Shown here: piece by piece, positions 7,541-14,023 of the stretch
Position numbering within the stretch: the first letter of the stretch is position 1
How the letters are laid out: each line of letters starts with the position of its first letter
NCBI GenBank assembly: GCA_018883705.1
Contig: JAHLFQ010000199.1
Span: forward strand, 1 to 19,307
DNA from: Candidatus Cellulosilyticum pullistercoris
GTDB taxonomy: Bacteria; Bacillota; Clostridia; Lachnospirales; Cellulosilyticaceae
DNA length: 19,307 nt
Direction of reading: 5' to 3'
Program-made: the position numbers and the translations under genes
Notes under the pieces: model-generated
What the model was told of the DNA's origin: nothing
What the model saw: only the letters and a program-made list of their open reading frames with translations
Databases searched by the model: none

Positions 7541-7578
7541 AATCGCTCTATGATTCAATACTGAATTGTAGAGCGATT
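7541..7578 (-). terminator. Long hairpin between dnaN and yaaA (terminator or attenuator)
   Basis: A 17-bp stem (7541-7557 with 7562-7578), unbroken at RNA level because the only two non-Watson-Crick positions are G-U wobbles, with a 4-nt loop. On the minus strand it is followed by UUUAUUAAUUAG and then a run of six U, a diffuse U-rich tail. No clear promoter lies between it and yaaA, so partial readthrough into yaaA-recF is likely. Confidence 0.6.
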
Positions 7579-7599
7579 ATCTTACTTATAAGTTAAAGA

Positions 7600-8706
7600 T
7601 TATGAATTTACACGTATTGGTAAAATTAAATATTTATAGTGGTCACCTTCTTGAGGATTAATAATGCAAGGTGTAAGTGATGAAATAAATTGAATATAGA
7701 CATGATCATCATCAATGGCACGAAGTGCATCAATTAGATATTTAGGGTTAAATGCTATAACAATTTCTTTACCTTCAAGTACAACATCAAGCTCTTCTCT
7801 TGAAGTACCAAGTTCTGCATTAGATGTAATAATCATCTTATCTCCATCAATTTCTACACGAATTGGATTTTTCTTTCCTTCTCTCGAGATAAGGGCTGCA
7901 CGTTCAATACTCATTAAGAAAGTTTTACGATCTACTAAAATCTTTGTTTCATAATCTGGTGAAAATACTTGTTCATATCTAAGGAAATCACCTTCAAGTA
8001 GTCTTGAAACAACTTTACTTTCACCTAAATCAAATAAAACATGTTTGTCACCAAAATAAATATTTACTTTCTCATTTTCTTCACTCGATAAAATTTTATT
8101 GATTTCACCAAGTGTCTTTCCAGGGATGACAACTTCAATATCTGCATTCTCATTTGAGAGCTCTAGCTTTCTATAAGAAATGCGATAGCCATCAACTGCA
8201 ACCATATTTAAACTATTATTTTTAATTTGTAACATTTCACCAGTAAGGATAGGTCTTGTTTCATCTTGTGCTACAGAGAAAATAGTTTGACGAATCATTT
8301 CTTTAAGTGCCATTTGATTAATTGTACAGGCATTAATTCTTTCAACATTTGGAAGTGCAGGAAAGTCTTTTCCTGACTGACCAGCAATTTGGAATTTTGA
8401 TTTCTCACTTACGATACTAGTCATATAGTTATCATCTGATGAGATTTCAATGATTTCACCAGGCATTCTTCTGATAATTTCAGAAAATATTTTAGCTTCA
8501 AGTGCAATAAATCCTTCACTGATAACATCTGCATCAATAGTACTTTCAATACCTAACTCTAAGTTGTTACCTACTAATGTAAGTTTATTATTTCTAGCTG
8601 TTAATAAAATGCATTCTAAAATTGGCATTGTTGTTTTAGTTGAGCATGCTTTAAGTACAGTGTTGATACTGTTTAGTAAAAGATCTTGCCTACAATATAT
8701 ATGCAT
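7600..8706 (-). CDS. dnaN: DNA polymerase III sliding clamp (beta subunit)
   Basis: 368 residues from the chosen start. DnaN forms the homodimeric ring that tethers DNA polymerase III and many repair factors to DNA. Visible are the three clamp domains in sequence and the conserved C-terminal end YLILPIRVNS. The start is the ATG at 8706 (MHIYCRQDLL), because AAAGGAG precedes it by a good distance. An in-frame ATG 54 nt upstream has no ribosome site, would add a hydrophobic leader foreign to the family, and lies in the trio unwinding element. dnaN follows dnaA across a 248-nt gap full of DnaA boxes. Co-transcription with dnaA is likely, as I found no clear separate promoter. Confidence 0.98.
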   Translation of the reverse strand: MHIYCRQDLLLNSINTVLKACSTKTTMPILECILLTARNNKLTLVGNNLELGIESTIDADVISEGFIALEAKIFSEIIRRMPGEIIEISSDDNYMTSIVSEKSKFQIAGQSGKDFPALPNVERINACTINQMALKEMIRQTIFSVAQDETRPILTGEMLQIKNNSLNMVAVDGYRISYRKLELSNENADIEVVIPGKTLGEINKILSSEENEKVNIYFGDKHVLFDLGESKVVSRLLEGDFLRYEQVFSPDYETKILVDRKTFLMSIERAALISREGKKNPIRVEIDGDKMIITSNAELGTSREELDVVLEGKEIVIAFNPKYLIDALRAIDDDHVYIQFISSLTPCIINPQEGDHYKYLILPIRVNS

Positions 8707-8954
8707 GTGGATATCTCCTTTCGTTGAAAAACAATACAATAATAATAGATATTTTAGCAATAATAGTAGTAGGGGGTGTTAGTTATGTGGATAACCCCTT
8801 CTAGCACTTCTTATTACTAAAAAAACTCATGTTTATACACATGTGGATGACTTAAAGTTTTTGTTTAAGCTTATCCACATCATTCACATTAAAAAAAATC
8901 TCAAAAAATAATCCACAGTTCATTCACTTTAAGTACACAGAGATACTCACAAGC
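8707..8954. other. oriC, dnaA-dnaN part (unwinding side)
   Basis: Three perfect TTATNCACA DnaA boxes: 8786-8794 (minus), 8833-8841 (plus) and 8871-8879 (plus). Three one-mismatch boxes: 8842-8850 (minus, TCATCCACA), 8880-8888 (plus, TCATTCACA) and 8909-8917 (plus, TAATCCACA). The dnaN-proximal side carries a G-rich cluster and the phased trinucleotide run. In B. subtilis the melting site lies in the same dnaA-dnaN gap with the same polarity, so origin opening is expected here. Confidence 0.88.
8737..8772 (+). other. DnaA-trio unwinding element
   Basis: Reading in triplets from 8772 down to 8737, the plus strand is TAG TAG TAG TAA CAA TAG TTT ATA TAG TAA TAA CAA. Eleven or so of the twelve units keep phase, and ten have A in the middle, as DnaA-trio consensus 3'-[G/A]A[T/A]-5' requires. 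A GGGGG cluster (8772-8776) and then the perfect DnaA box at 8786-8794 stand on the correct side. This is the box, GC cluster, trio order of the bacterial basal unwinding system. Exact melting site is inferred. Confidence 0.72.
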
Positions 8955-10295
8955 TTATTTTGAGGTAATTTTAGATTCAAGTTCATTGATCATTTGCGTC
9001 AGTTCAATATCTGTTTGAAGTTCACGAGAAATTTTATCGAAACCATGAATAATAGTAGTATGGTCGCGGCCTCCAAATTTTTCGCCAATCTTAGGAAGAG
9101 AAAGATCTGTTAATTTGCGGCATAAATACATAGCAATTTGCCTTGGATAAGCAATATTACGTGTACGTTTAGATGATTTAAGCTCTTCAGGCTTAAGATG
9201 GAAGTAATTTGCTACGATCTCAAGAATGTATTCAGCTGTGATCACTTTAGGCTTGTCCTTAGAGATAAGATCTTTAAGCGCCTCATTAGCAAGTTCTACT
9301 GTAATTGGCTTATTAGTAAGTGAGGAGAAGGCTAAAATTCTGTTAAGAGCACCTTCAAGTTCACGGATATTTGAAATAACGGTTTTAGCAATAAATAAAA
9401 GAACATCTTCTGGAACAGAAAGATTTTCAATCTCAGCCTTTTTACGTAAGATTGCAATACGAGTTTCCAAATCTGGACTTTGAATATCTGCAATAAGACC
9501 CCATTCAAATCTTGAGCGTAAACGTTCTTCTAGCGTTTCAATTTCTTTAGGTGGTCTATCACTACAGATAATAATTTGTTTATTAGCTTCATAAAGTGCA
9601 TTAAAGGTATGGAAGAATTCTTCCTGAGTACGCTCTTTACCTGTAATGAACTGAATATCATCAATAAGGAGAACATCAATATTTCTATATTTATTGCGAA
9701 AGCTTTCATTTTTATCATCGCGAATAGAGTTAATAAGCTCATTAGTAAATTTCTCAGAAGAAGCATAAATGACTTTCGCATTTGGATTTTGATCTAAAAT
9801 ATAATGTGCAATAGAGTGCATAAGGTGGGTTTTACCAAGTCCTACACCACCATATAAAAAGAGGGGGTTATAGGCCCTAGCAGGTGCCTCTGCAACAGCT
9901 AATGCAGCAGCATGAGCCATGCGGTTACTATTACCAACGACAAAGCTATCAAAAACATAACGAGGATTTAAGTTACTAGGATAATTTAATGGATCTTGTA
10001 ACTGTTCGTTCTTCTTAATAGTTCTTTGGTCTAGATTTGATTGCTCATTTGGAAGTACAAATTTTATAGCATACTCTTTATTTAGAACTTGAAGGGCGCT
10101 ATTACGAATAAGTTCTAAGTAGCGTGTATTTAGGATTTCTTTAGTAAATTCATTTTTGACGCTAATAACAAGCGTAGACTCTTCAATTTCAAGTAGTTCA
10201 GTTTCTTTGAACCATGTATTGAAGCTTACGCTTGAGGTTTCAAGTTCTATAATGCTAAGGATTGCTTCCCATTGTTTTGAATACAGTGGTGACAT
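8955..10295 (-). CDS. dnaA: Chromosomal replication initiator DnaA
   Basis: 446 residues, typical for Clostridia. DnaA binds DnaA boxes as an AAA+ ATPase, forms a filament at oriC and melts the origin. Domain I (about 1-80) carries SFNTWFK; a short domain II linker runs to about 105; domain III has Walker A GGVGLGKT (149-156), Walker B LLIDDIQF (209-216) and the arginine-finger region RLRSRFEWGL (258-267); domain IV has the signature GGRDHTTIIHG (408-418) for box recognition. Start supported by AGGAGGATTAAATATG. Transcription comes from a promoter at 10319-10348 that is overlapped by one perfect DnaA box and abutted by another, which implies autorepression. Confidence 0.99.
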   Translation of the reverse strand: MSPLYSKQWEAILSIIELETSSVSFNTWFKETELLEIEESTLVISVKNEFTKEILNTRYLELIRNSALQVLNKEYAIKFVLPNEQSNLDQRTIKKNEQLQDPLNYPSNLNPRYVFDSFVVGNSNRMAHAAALAVAEAPARAYNPLFLYGGVGLGKTHLMHSIAHYILDQNPNAKVIYASSEKFTNELINSIRDDKNESFRNKYRNIDVLLIDDIQFITGKERTQEEFFHTFNALYEANKQIIICSDRPPKEIETLEERLRSRFEWGLIADIQSPDLETRIAILRKKAEIENLSVPEDVLLFIAKTVISNIRELEGALNRILAFSSLTNKPITVELANEALKDLISKDKPKVITAEYILEIVANYFHLKPEELKSSKRTRNIAYPRQIAMYLCRKLTDLSLPKIGEKFGGRDHTTIIHGFDKISRELQTDIELTQMINELESKITSK

Positions 10296-10318
10296 ATTTA
10301 ATCCTCCTAAGTGAATGA

Positions 10319-10348
10319 TTTATGCACAAGTTATTAAAGTGTTGTCAA
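10319..10348 (-). promoter_or_regulatory. dnaA promoter
   Basis: Minus-strand TTGACA (plus 10343-10348), an 18-nt spacer and CATAAA (plus 10319-10324), about 24 nt before the dnaA start codon. A perfect DnaA box (10320-10328) overlaps the -10, and a second (10351-10359) stands 2 nt upstream of the -35, facing it. DnaA binding here would block RNA polymerase. Confidence 0.75.
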
Positions 10349-10605
10349 CATGTGCATAAAATAATCAACATATATAGTAAAAAAAATAAAAATTTAAAGA
10401 TACATAGTCTAGAGTAAACAATGTGTGGATAAAGTTATTCAGATAAGATAGCCACAAAAAATGTGAAAAAAAGCAAAAAAAAAGGAAAAAATATAAGTTA
10501 TACACAGATTTATCAACAGAATGTGAATAACTTACATCAATTAACATCTTATCTACATGTGATTTAATAATATCAAATAACCTGTGGAAAAGCAACCTTT
10601 GTAGA

Positions 10606-10649
10606 AAAATATCCACAGACAGTTTGTAAAAAAAATCTGTGGATATTTT
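10606..10649. repeat. 14-bp perfect inverted repeat with paired DnaA boxes
   Basis: AAAATATCCACAGA (10606-10619) and TCTGTGGATATTTT (10636-10649) are perfect complements across a 16-nt spacer. Each arm contains ATATCCACA, one base from the DnaA consensus. It is immediately followed on the plus strand by TATAAT (10651-10656), for which no -35 is evident. Confidence 0.8.
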
Positions 10650-10660
10650 GTATAATAAAT

Positions 10661-10956
10661 ATATTAGAATTAAAAATAAGAAGTGAAAGTAAAAGTAAGT
10701 AGAAAGAACTAAATCATATAGTGAGAGATTAATAAGATTAAAGCGATTAATAAAAAATATAAAAGGCGTAGTATATATAGCTTATCGTTTAATGTAGAAA
10801 GGGAGAAGAGAAGTAAGAAGAAAATAAGAGATCGAGTAAAAGAAGTTACATAAAAGGTAAGCATAAATTGATAAAAGATATAGTATATTAACATACATAT
10901 ATAAGGAAGAGATTGAAAATTGGTAGATATTATAAATTGAAATCTTTAGTATAGTC
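10661..10956. other. Purine-rich non-coding spacer
   Basis: No credible gene. The plus strand is strikingly purine-rich: in 10681-10920 my hand count gives about 48 G against 11 C, with A dominant. This fits strong leading-strand G skew right at the start of the plus-strand replication arm. Short reading frames here have no ribosome site and are low-complexity. Confidence 0.6.
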
Positions 10957-10985
10957 TTGACTAGAAATTATAAATCTTCTATACT
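10957..10985 (+). promoter_or_regulatory. rpmH operon promoter
   Basis: TTGACT (10957-10962), a 17-nt spacer and TATACT (10980-10985), a near-consensus sigma-A promoter. It leaves a leader of roughly 130 nt before rpmH and should drive rpmH, and by readthrough rnpA-yidD-yidC-jag. Confidence 0.85.
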
Positions 10986-11001
10986 ATGAACAGTGCTTAT
11001 T

Positions 11002-11071
11002 TACACTTTATAAGTGTATTATAAATTTTTTTATTTATTGGTGTGAGATAAATAAAGTACATTTATTTATC
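11002..11071 (+). other. rpmH leader with two hairpins
   Basis: The 5' leader can fold TACACTT-N3-AAGTGTA (11002-11018), soon followed by a U-rich stretch, and a 10-bp stem GATAAATAAA with TTTATTTATC (11047-11056 and 11062-11071). The first could be a weak terminator-like element. No known riboswitch is recognised. A one-mismatch DnaA box (TGTGCATAT, 11078-11086) follows. Confidence 0.45.
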
Positions 11072-11122
11072 GATTTGTGTGCATATTGTGTGGTAACTTA
11101 TCCGATAAAGGAGGTACTCACA

Positions 11123-11257
11123 ATGAAAATGACTTATCAACCAAAGAAACGTCAAAGAAGTAAAGAACATGGTTTTCGTAAAAGAATGAGAACTAAAAAC
11201 GGTAGAGCTGTACTCGCTAGAAGAAGAGCAAAAGGTAGAAAAAAATTAACAGCATAG
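11123..11257 (+). CDS. rpmH: 50S ribosomal protein L34
   Basis: 44 residues, exactly the usual length, highly basic (MKMTYQPKKRQRSKEHGFRK at the start, RRAKGRKKLTA at the end). L34 is a late-assembling large-subunit protein buried in 23S rRNA. The start is the ATG at 11123 because AAAGGAGG stands just upstream; a longer in-frame form from 11075 lacks a ribosome site and would add non-family residues. It begins the plus-strand arm, and the rpmH-rnpA pair next to dnaA is conserved across bacteria. A terminator-like hairpin follows directly after its stop codon, so rpmH is likely expressed well above rnpA. Confidence 0.98.
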   Translation: MKMTYQPKKRQRSKEHGFRKRMRTKNGRAVLARRRAKGRKKLTA

Positions 11258-11285
11258 AACAAGGCCGCTCACGTGGCCTTGTTTT
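11258..11285 (+). terminator. Terminator/attenuator between rpmH and rnpA
   Basis: A 9-bp stem AACAAGGCC/GGCCTTGTT (11258-11266 with 11275-11283) with an 8-nt loop starts directly after the rpmH stop and ends in a short U run (four U in all). The short tract and the lack of a promoter before rnpA suggest partial termination that sets the L34 to RnpA ratio. Confidence 0.75.
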
Positions 11286-11309
11286 GCTATAAAATTTAGG
11301 AGTACTTTT

Positions 11310-11648
11310 ATGAAGTATGCAGAATCACTGAAGAAAAATTACGAGTTTCGAATTGTTTATAGGAAGGGTAAATCCCTTGCAAATAAGTATTTAGTAGTAT
11401 ATAAATATAGAAATAATAAACCTCACAACAGAATAGGAATTTCAGTTAGTAAAAAAGTGGGGAATAGTGTTGTTCGAAGCAGAGTAACTAGGCTTATTAG
11501 AGAAAGTTACAGACTTAATGAAGAAGCCATCGAAAAAGAAGGTTGGGATTTGGTAGTGATTGCTAGAAGTGCAGCGAAAGGTACTTCTTATGAAGAAATC
11601 TCTAATGCTTTAATAAATTTATTAAAACAACATAACCTTTATATATAA
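11310..11648 (+). CDS. rnpA: Ribonuclease P protein component
   Basis: 112 residues, typical length. RnpA is the basic protein that helps RNase P RNA bind and cleave pre-tRNA 5' leaders. The family core, the RNR motif region, is visible as SVSKKVGNSVVRSRVTRLIR (45-64), here with Ser in place of the usual Asn in the V-R-N-R segment. An aromatic N-terminal face (YEFRIVYRKGKSL) contacts substrate in known structures. Start supported by TAGGAG 7 nt upstream. It is followed 55 nt later by yidD in the conserved rpmH-rnpA-yidD-yidC order. It must be expressed by readthrough of the hairpin after rpmH, as no separate promoter is seen. Confidence 0.97.
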   Translation: MKYAESLKKNYEFRIVYRKGKSLANKYLVVYKYRNNKPHNRIGISVSKKVGNSVVRSRVTRLIRESYRLNEEAIEKEGWDLVVIARSAAKGTSYEEISNALINLLKQHNLYI

Positions 11649-11703
11649 TCTTATTTGTATATCTTGATGAAAAGATTAAATTGCTACAGAGAGGATTTTT
11701 GGA

Positions 11704-11958
11704 ATGAAGGATTTTCCTAAGAAGGTAGCACTAATACTTATTAAGTTTTATCAAAAAGGAATATCACCTATGCTTGGAGGACATTGTAGATTTACTCCAA
11801 CATGTTCACAATATACTTACGAAGCTATCCAAATTCATGGCTTTATAAAGGGAACAGTTCTTGGAATTATAAGGATATTAAAGTGTAATCCATTTCATCC
11901 AATAGGATATGACCCTGTGCCAGAAAAAAAGGTTAAATATAGCGACAAAAAACACTAG
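11704..11958 (+). CDS. yidD: Membrane protein insertion efficiency factor YidD
   Basis: 84 residues, normal family length. YidD is a small membrane-associated helper that improves insertion of proteins through YidC. The family block CRFTPTCSQYTYEAIQIHG (residues 28-46) and CNPFHPIGYDPVP (61-73) are both present, with the conserved cysteines. The N-terminal VALILIKFYQKGISPML is an amphipathic or weakly hydrophobic helix. Ribosome site AGAGG lies about 11 nt upstream. The gene ends 10 nt before yidC, so the two are tightly coupled. Confidence 0.96.
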   Translation: MKDFPKKVALILIKFYQKGISPMLGGHCRFTPTCSQYTYEAIQIHGFIKGTVLGIIRILKCNPFHPIGYDPVPEKKVKYSDKKH

Positions 11959-11968
11959 GAGGAATAAG

Positions 11969-13141
11969 ATGGGAATTATTAACAACATTTTTGGGGCCAT
12001 TTTGAGTGTTATATTCGATGCAGTAAGCCTCATTACACCTTTAGGGGCACTAGCAATAGCCATTATTATCTTTACCCTTGTTGCACGTATCCTCTTAACA
12101 CCGCTTCAACTATCTTCGCAAAGAACATCTAGAGGTATGAGCAAGATACAGCCTGAGTTATTAAAAATCCAAAATAAATATAAGGGCAGAAAAGATCAAG
12201 AGTCTCAGATGAAGCAAAGTCAAGAAATGCAGGCTCTTTATAAAAAGTATAAAATTAATCCATTTGCAGGATGTTTACCATTAATTATTCAGTTCCCACT
12301 GATTATGGGGCTATTTAATGTCTTACGAACACCAGCAAATTACATCACAAAATTAGGCGAAGAATATACGAACATTGCGAATATAGTTATGGCAAATGTC
12401 GCAAACTATCAAGATAAATTACAAAGCTTTCAAGCAACAATTGAAGCAACTACGCGTACAAAATTTGATTTAACAAATACTACACAATTAGGACAGTATT
12501 TAAGCCATTTAACAACTGGGCAATGGAATTCATTTATTAATAGTAGTGGCGATGCAAGTACACAAGAGTTACTTACTAATGCATTAAATCTCAAACATCA
12601 ATATGAGAATTTCTTAGGATTTAATGTAGTTGACTCTCCAAGTGCATTAATGAGTACGCAGTGGTGGGCTATCTTAATTCCAATCGTGGCAGGTGCATCT
12701 ACTTATATCTTTACAAAGCTTACAATGGCCTCTAATGGGCAAATGCAAGCGGCAGCAGCAGATGGACAAGCTAATCCAGGTGAATCTATGATGAAAACTA
12801 TGAACATTGTGATGCCTATTATGACAGGTGCATTTGCATATACAATGCCTATAGGTTTAGCACTGTACTGGATTGCTGGTAACGTCATTATGTTAGTTCA
12901 ACAAAAGATTGTAAATAAGATGCTAGAAAAACAAGATGCTAAAATAGAAGCTATGCTTGAAAAAGAACGTGAAGAAGCAAGAAAAAACAATAAAACATAT
13001 ACTAAAAAAGTTATGAAAAAAGTACCAATTGAGAAGCAGCCAGAAGCGAAAACGAATCAGGCAAATTCCAATGAAGCACCTAAAACTTATACTAAAAAAG
13101 TGATTAAAAAAGTACCAGTTCAAAAGAAGTCTGAAGAGTAA
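11969..13141 (+). CDS. yidC: Membrane protein insertase YidC/SpoIIIJ
   Basis: 390 residues from the chosen start. YidC inserts membrane proteins alone or with SecYEG. Hydrophobic segments are seen near 22-47, 100-120, 232-250, 279-293 and 293-313. Arg40 in FTLVARILLTPL is the conserved groove arginine. GCLPLIIQFPLIMGLF (101-116) and MPIGLALYWIAGN (293-305) are family blocks. The start is the ATG at 11969, supported by AGGAGGAATAAG; the longer in-frame form from 11909 overlaps yidD and has no ribosome site. There is no clear lipobox cysteine near the start, unlike B. subtilis SpoIIIJ. The cytosolic tail is Lys-rich and carries a duplicated KTYTKKV(M/I)KKVP segment (342-353 and 372-383), which may bind the ribosome. 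Confidence 0.96.
   Translation: MGIINNIFGAILSVIFDAVSLITPLGALAIAIIIFTLVARILLTPLQLSSQRTSRGMSKIQPELLKIQNKYKGRKDQESQMKQSQEMQALYKKYKINPFAGCLPLIIQFPLIMGLFNVLRTPANYITKLGEEYTNIANIVMANVANYQDKLQSFQATIEATTRTKFDLTNTTQLGQYLSHLTTGQWNSFINSSGDASTQELLTNALNLKHQYENFLGFNVVDSPSALMSTQWWAILIPIVAGASTYIFTKLTMASNGQMQAAAADGQANPGESMMKTMNIVMPIMTGAFAYTMPIGLALYWIAGNVIMLVQQKIVNKMLEKQDAKIEAMLEKEREEARKNNKTYTKKVMKKVPIEKQPEAKTNQANSNEAPKTYTKKVIKKVPVQKKSEE
12992..13117 (+). repeat. Direct repeat in the yidC tail
   Basis: Two 36-nt copies (12992-13027 and 13082-13117) exactly 90 nt apart encode the duplicated KTYTKKV(M/I)KKVP segment. They differ at a few bases, so the duplication is in-frame and not brand new. Confidence 0.75.
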
Positions 13142-13198
13142 GCCCAAAAAAGTAAGAAGATTAACCAAGTAAACTGATAAATGGTTGGGGGTATGAAG

Positions 13199-13978
13199 AT
13201 GAAGTCTATTGAAAAAGTTGGAAAAACAGTTGATGATGCTATTACTGAAGCATTAATTGAGTTAGGTGCAAGTACAGATGAAGTTAATATTGAAATCATT
13301 TCAAAGGGATCAAAAGGATTATTAGGCTTTGGTGCGAAAGCTGCTAAAGTAAAAGTTACACTTAAAGAAACTTCAGTTAAAGAACTAGCTGAAGTTGAAG
13401 AGATAATGCCTGAAGTTCCTAAAGTAGATGTCAAACCAGAAGTACAAGTACCTTCAGAAGCTGTGGATGATTCTGAAGATACGGTTGTTGCTTCAAAAGA
13501 AGAAGTAGAACAAGTAATGAAGAATGCAAAAGACTTTTTAGATAAATTACTCAAACAGATGGATGTTGAATGTACGATAAAATCAGAGATTGTTCATGGG
13601 AATCGTATTAGTATTGGTTTAGAAGGCCAAAATATGGGTATAATTATTGGTAAGCGAGGAGAAACACTCGATGCTATCCAATATCTTGTTAACATTGTTG
13701 CTAACAAAGAGAGAAAAGAATATATTAAGATTATGCTAGATTCTGCTAACTATCGTGCAAAAAGAGAAGAGACGCTTAAGAAACTTGCATTTAAATTAAG
13801 TAAAAAAGTTCAGAAGTCTAGAAAACCTATTATTCTTGAACCAATGAATCCATATGATAGAAGAATTATTCATTCTGCTCTTCAGGATAGTAAGTTTGTA
13901 AAAACGCATAGTGAAGGTAAGGAACCATTTAGAAAAGTGGTTATTACACCAAGCTATCATAATAGATCATATAAATAA
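13199..13978 (+). CDS. jag: RNA-binding protein Jag/KhpB
   Basis: 259 residues. Jag (KhpB) binds RNA, partners KhpA in several Firmicutes and affects cell shape and division; yidC-jag is a conserved pair. Domains: Jag-N (1-56, MKSIEKVGKTVDDAI then SKGSKGLLGFGAKAAKV), an acidic linker (57-105), a KH domain with GKRG loop (151-154) in IIIGKRGETLDAIQYL, and a C-terminal R3H domain with Arg221 and His225 in DRRIIHSAL. The start is uncertain: three in-frame ATGs lie at 13181, 13193 and 13199. I chose 13199 because GGGGGT precedes it by about 7 nt and the N-terminus then matches the family. A strong terminator begins at its stop codon. Confidence 0.94.
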   Translation: MKSIEKVGKTVDDAITEALIELGASTDEVNIEIISKGSKGLLGFGAKAAKVKVTLKETSVKELAEVEEIMPEVPKVDVKPEVQVPSEAVDDSEDTVVASKEEVEQVMKNAKDFLDKLLKQMDVECTIKSEIVHGNRISIGLEGQNMGIIIGKRGETLDAIQYLVNIVANKERKEYIKIMLDSANYRAKREETLKKLAFKLSKKVQKSRKPIILEPMNPYDRRIIHSALQDSKFVKTHSEGKEPFRKVVITPSYHNRSYK

Positions 13979-14005
13979 AAACCAGTTTTATACTGGTTTT
14001 TTTTT
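13978..14005 (+). terminator. Intrinsic terminator after jag
   Basis: A 9-bp stem AAAACCAGT/ACTGGTTTT (13978-13986 with 13992-14000) followed by an unbroken U tract to 14005 (nine U counting from 13997). It is textbook in form. mnmE starts only 19 nt later with its ribosome site in between. Confidence 0.88.
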
Positions 14006-14023
14006 GAGAAAGGATGAAATATA

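Larger units (their letters stand above)
10296..10660. other. oriC, dnaA-rpmH part (DnaA-box cluster)
   Basis: Five perfect TTATNCACA boxes: 10320-10328 (plus), 10351-10359 (minus), 10424-10432 (minus), 10498-10506 (plus) and 10522-10530 (minus). One-mismatch boxes: 10435-10443, 10510-10518, 10549-10557 (plus), 10583-10591 (minus), 10609-10617 (plus) and 10638-10646 (minus). The last two lie in a perfect 14-bp inverted repeat. The region is very AT-rich with long A runs. It corresponds to the upstream box clusters (incA/incB side) of B. subtilis oriC. Confidence 0.88.

Noticed and set aside
8707..8760. 18-residue N-terminal extension of dnaN
   Set aside because: No ribosome site; the 8706 start has AAAGGAG, matches the family N-terminus, and the extension lies in the unwinding element.
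10365..10616. An 83-residue minus-strand frame in the dnaA-rpmH gap
   Set aside because: Phe/Tyr/Ser-rich translation of AT-rich origin DNA studded with DnaA boxes; no ribosome site.
10651..10656. TATAAT on the plus strand as a promoter
   Set aside because: No recognisable -35 at 16-19 nt and no gene directly downstream; the rpmH promoter at 10957 is far better.
10709..10894. A 61-residue minus-strand frame
   Set aside because: Antisense of a purine tract; hydrophobic low-complexity product without a ribosome site.
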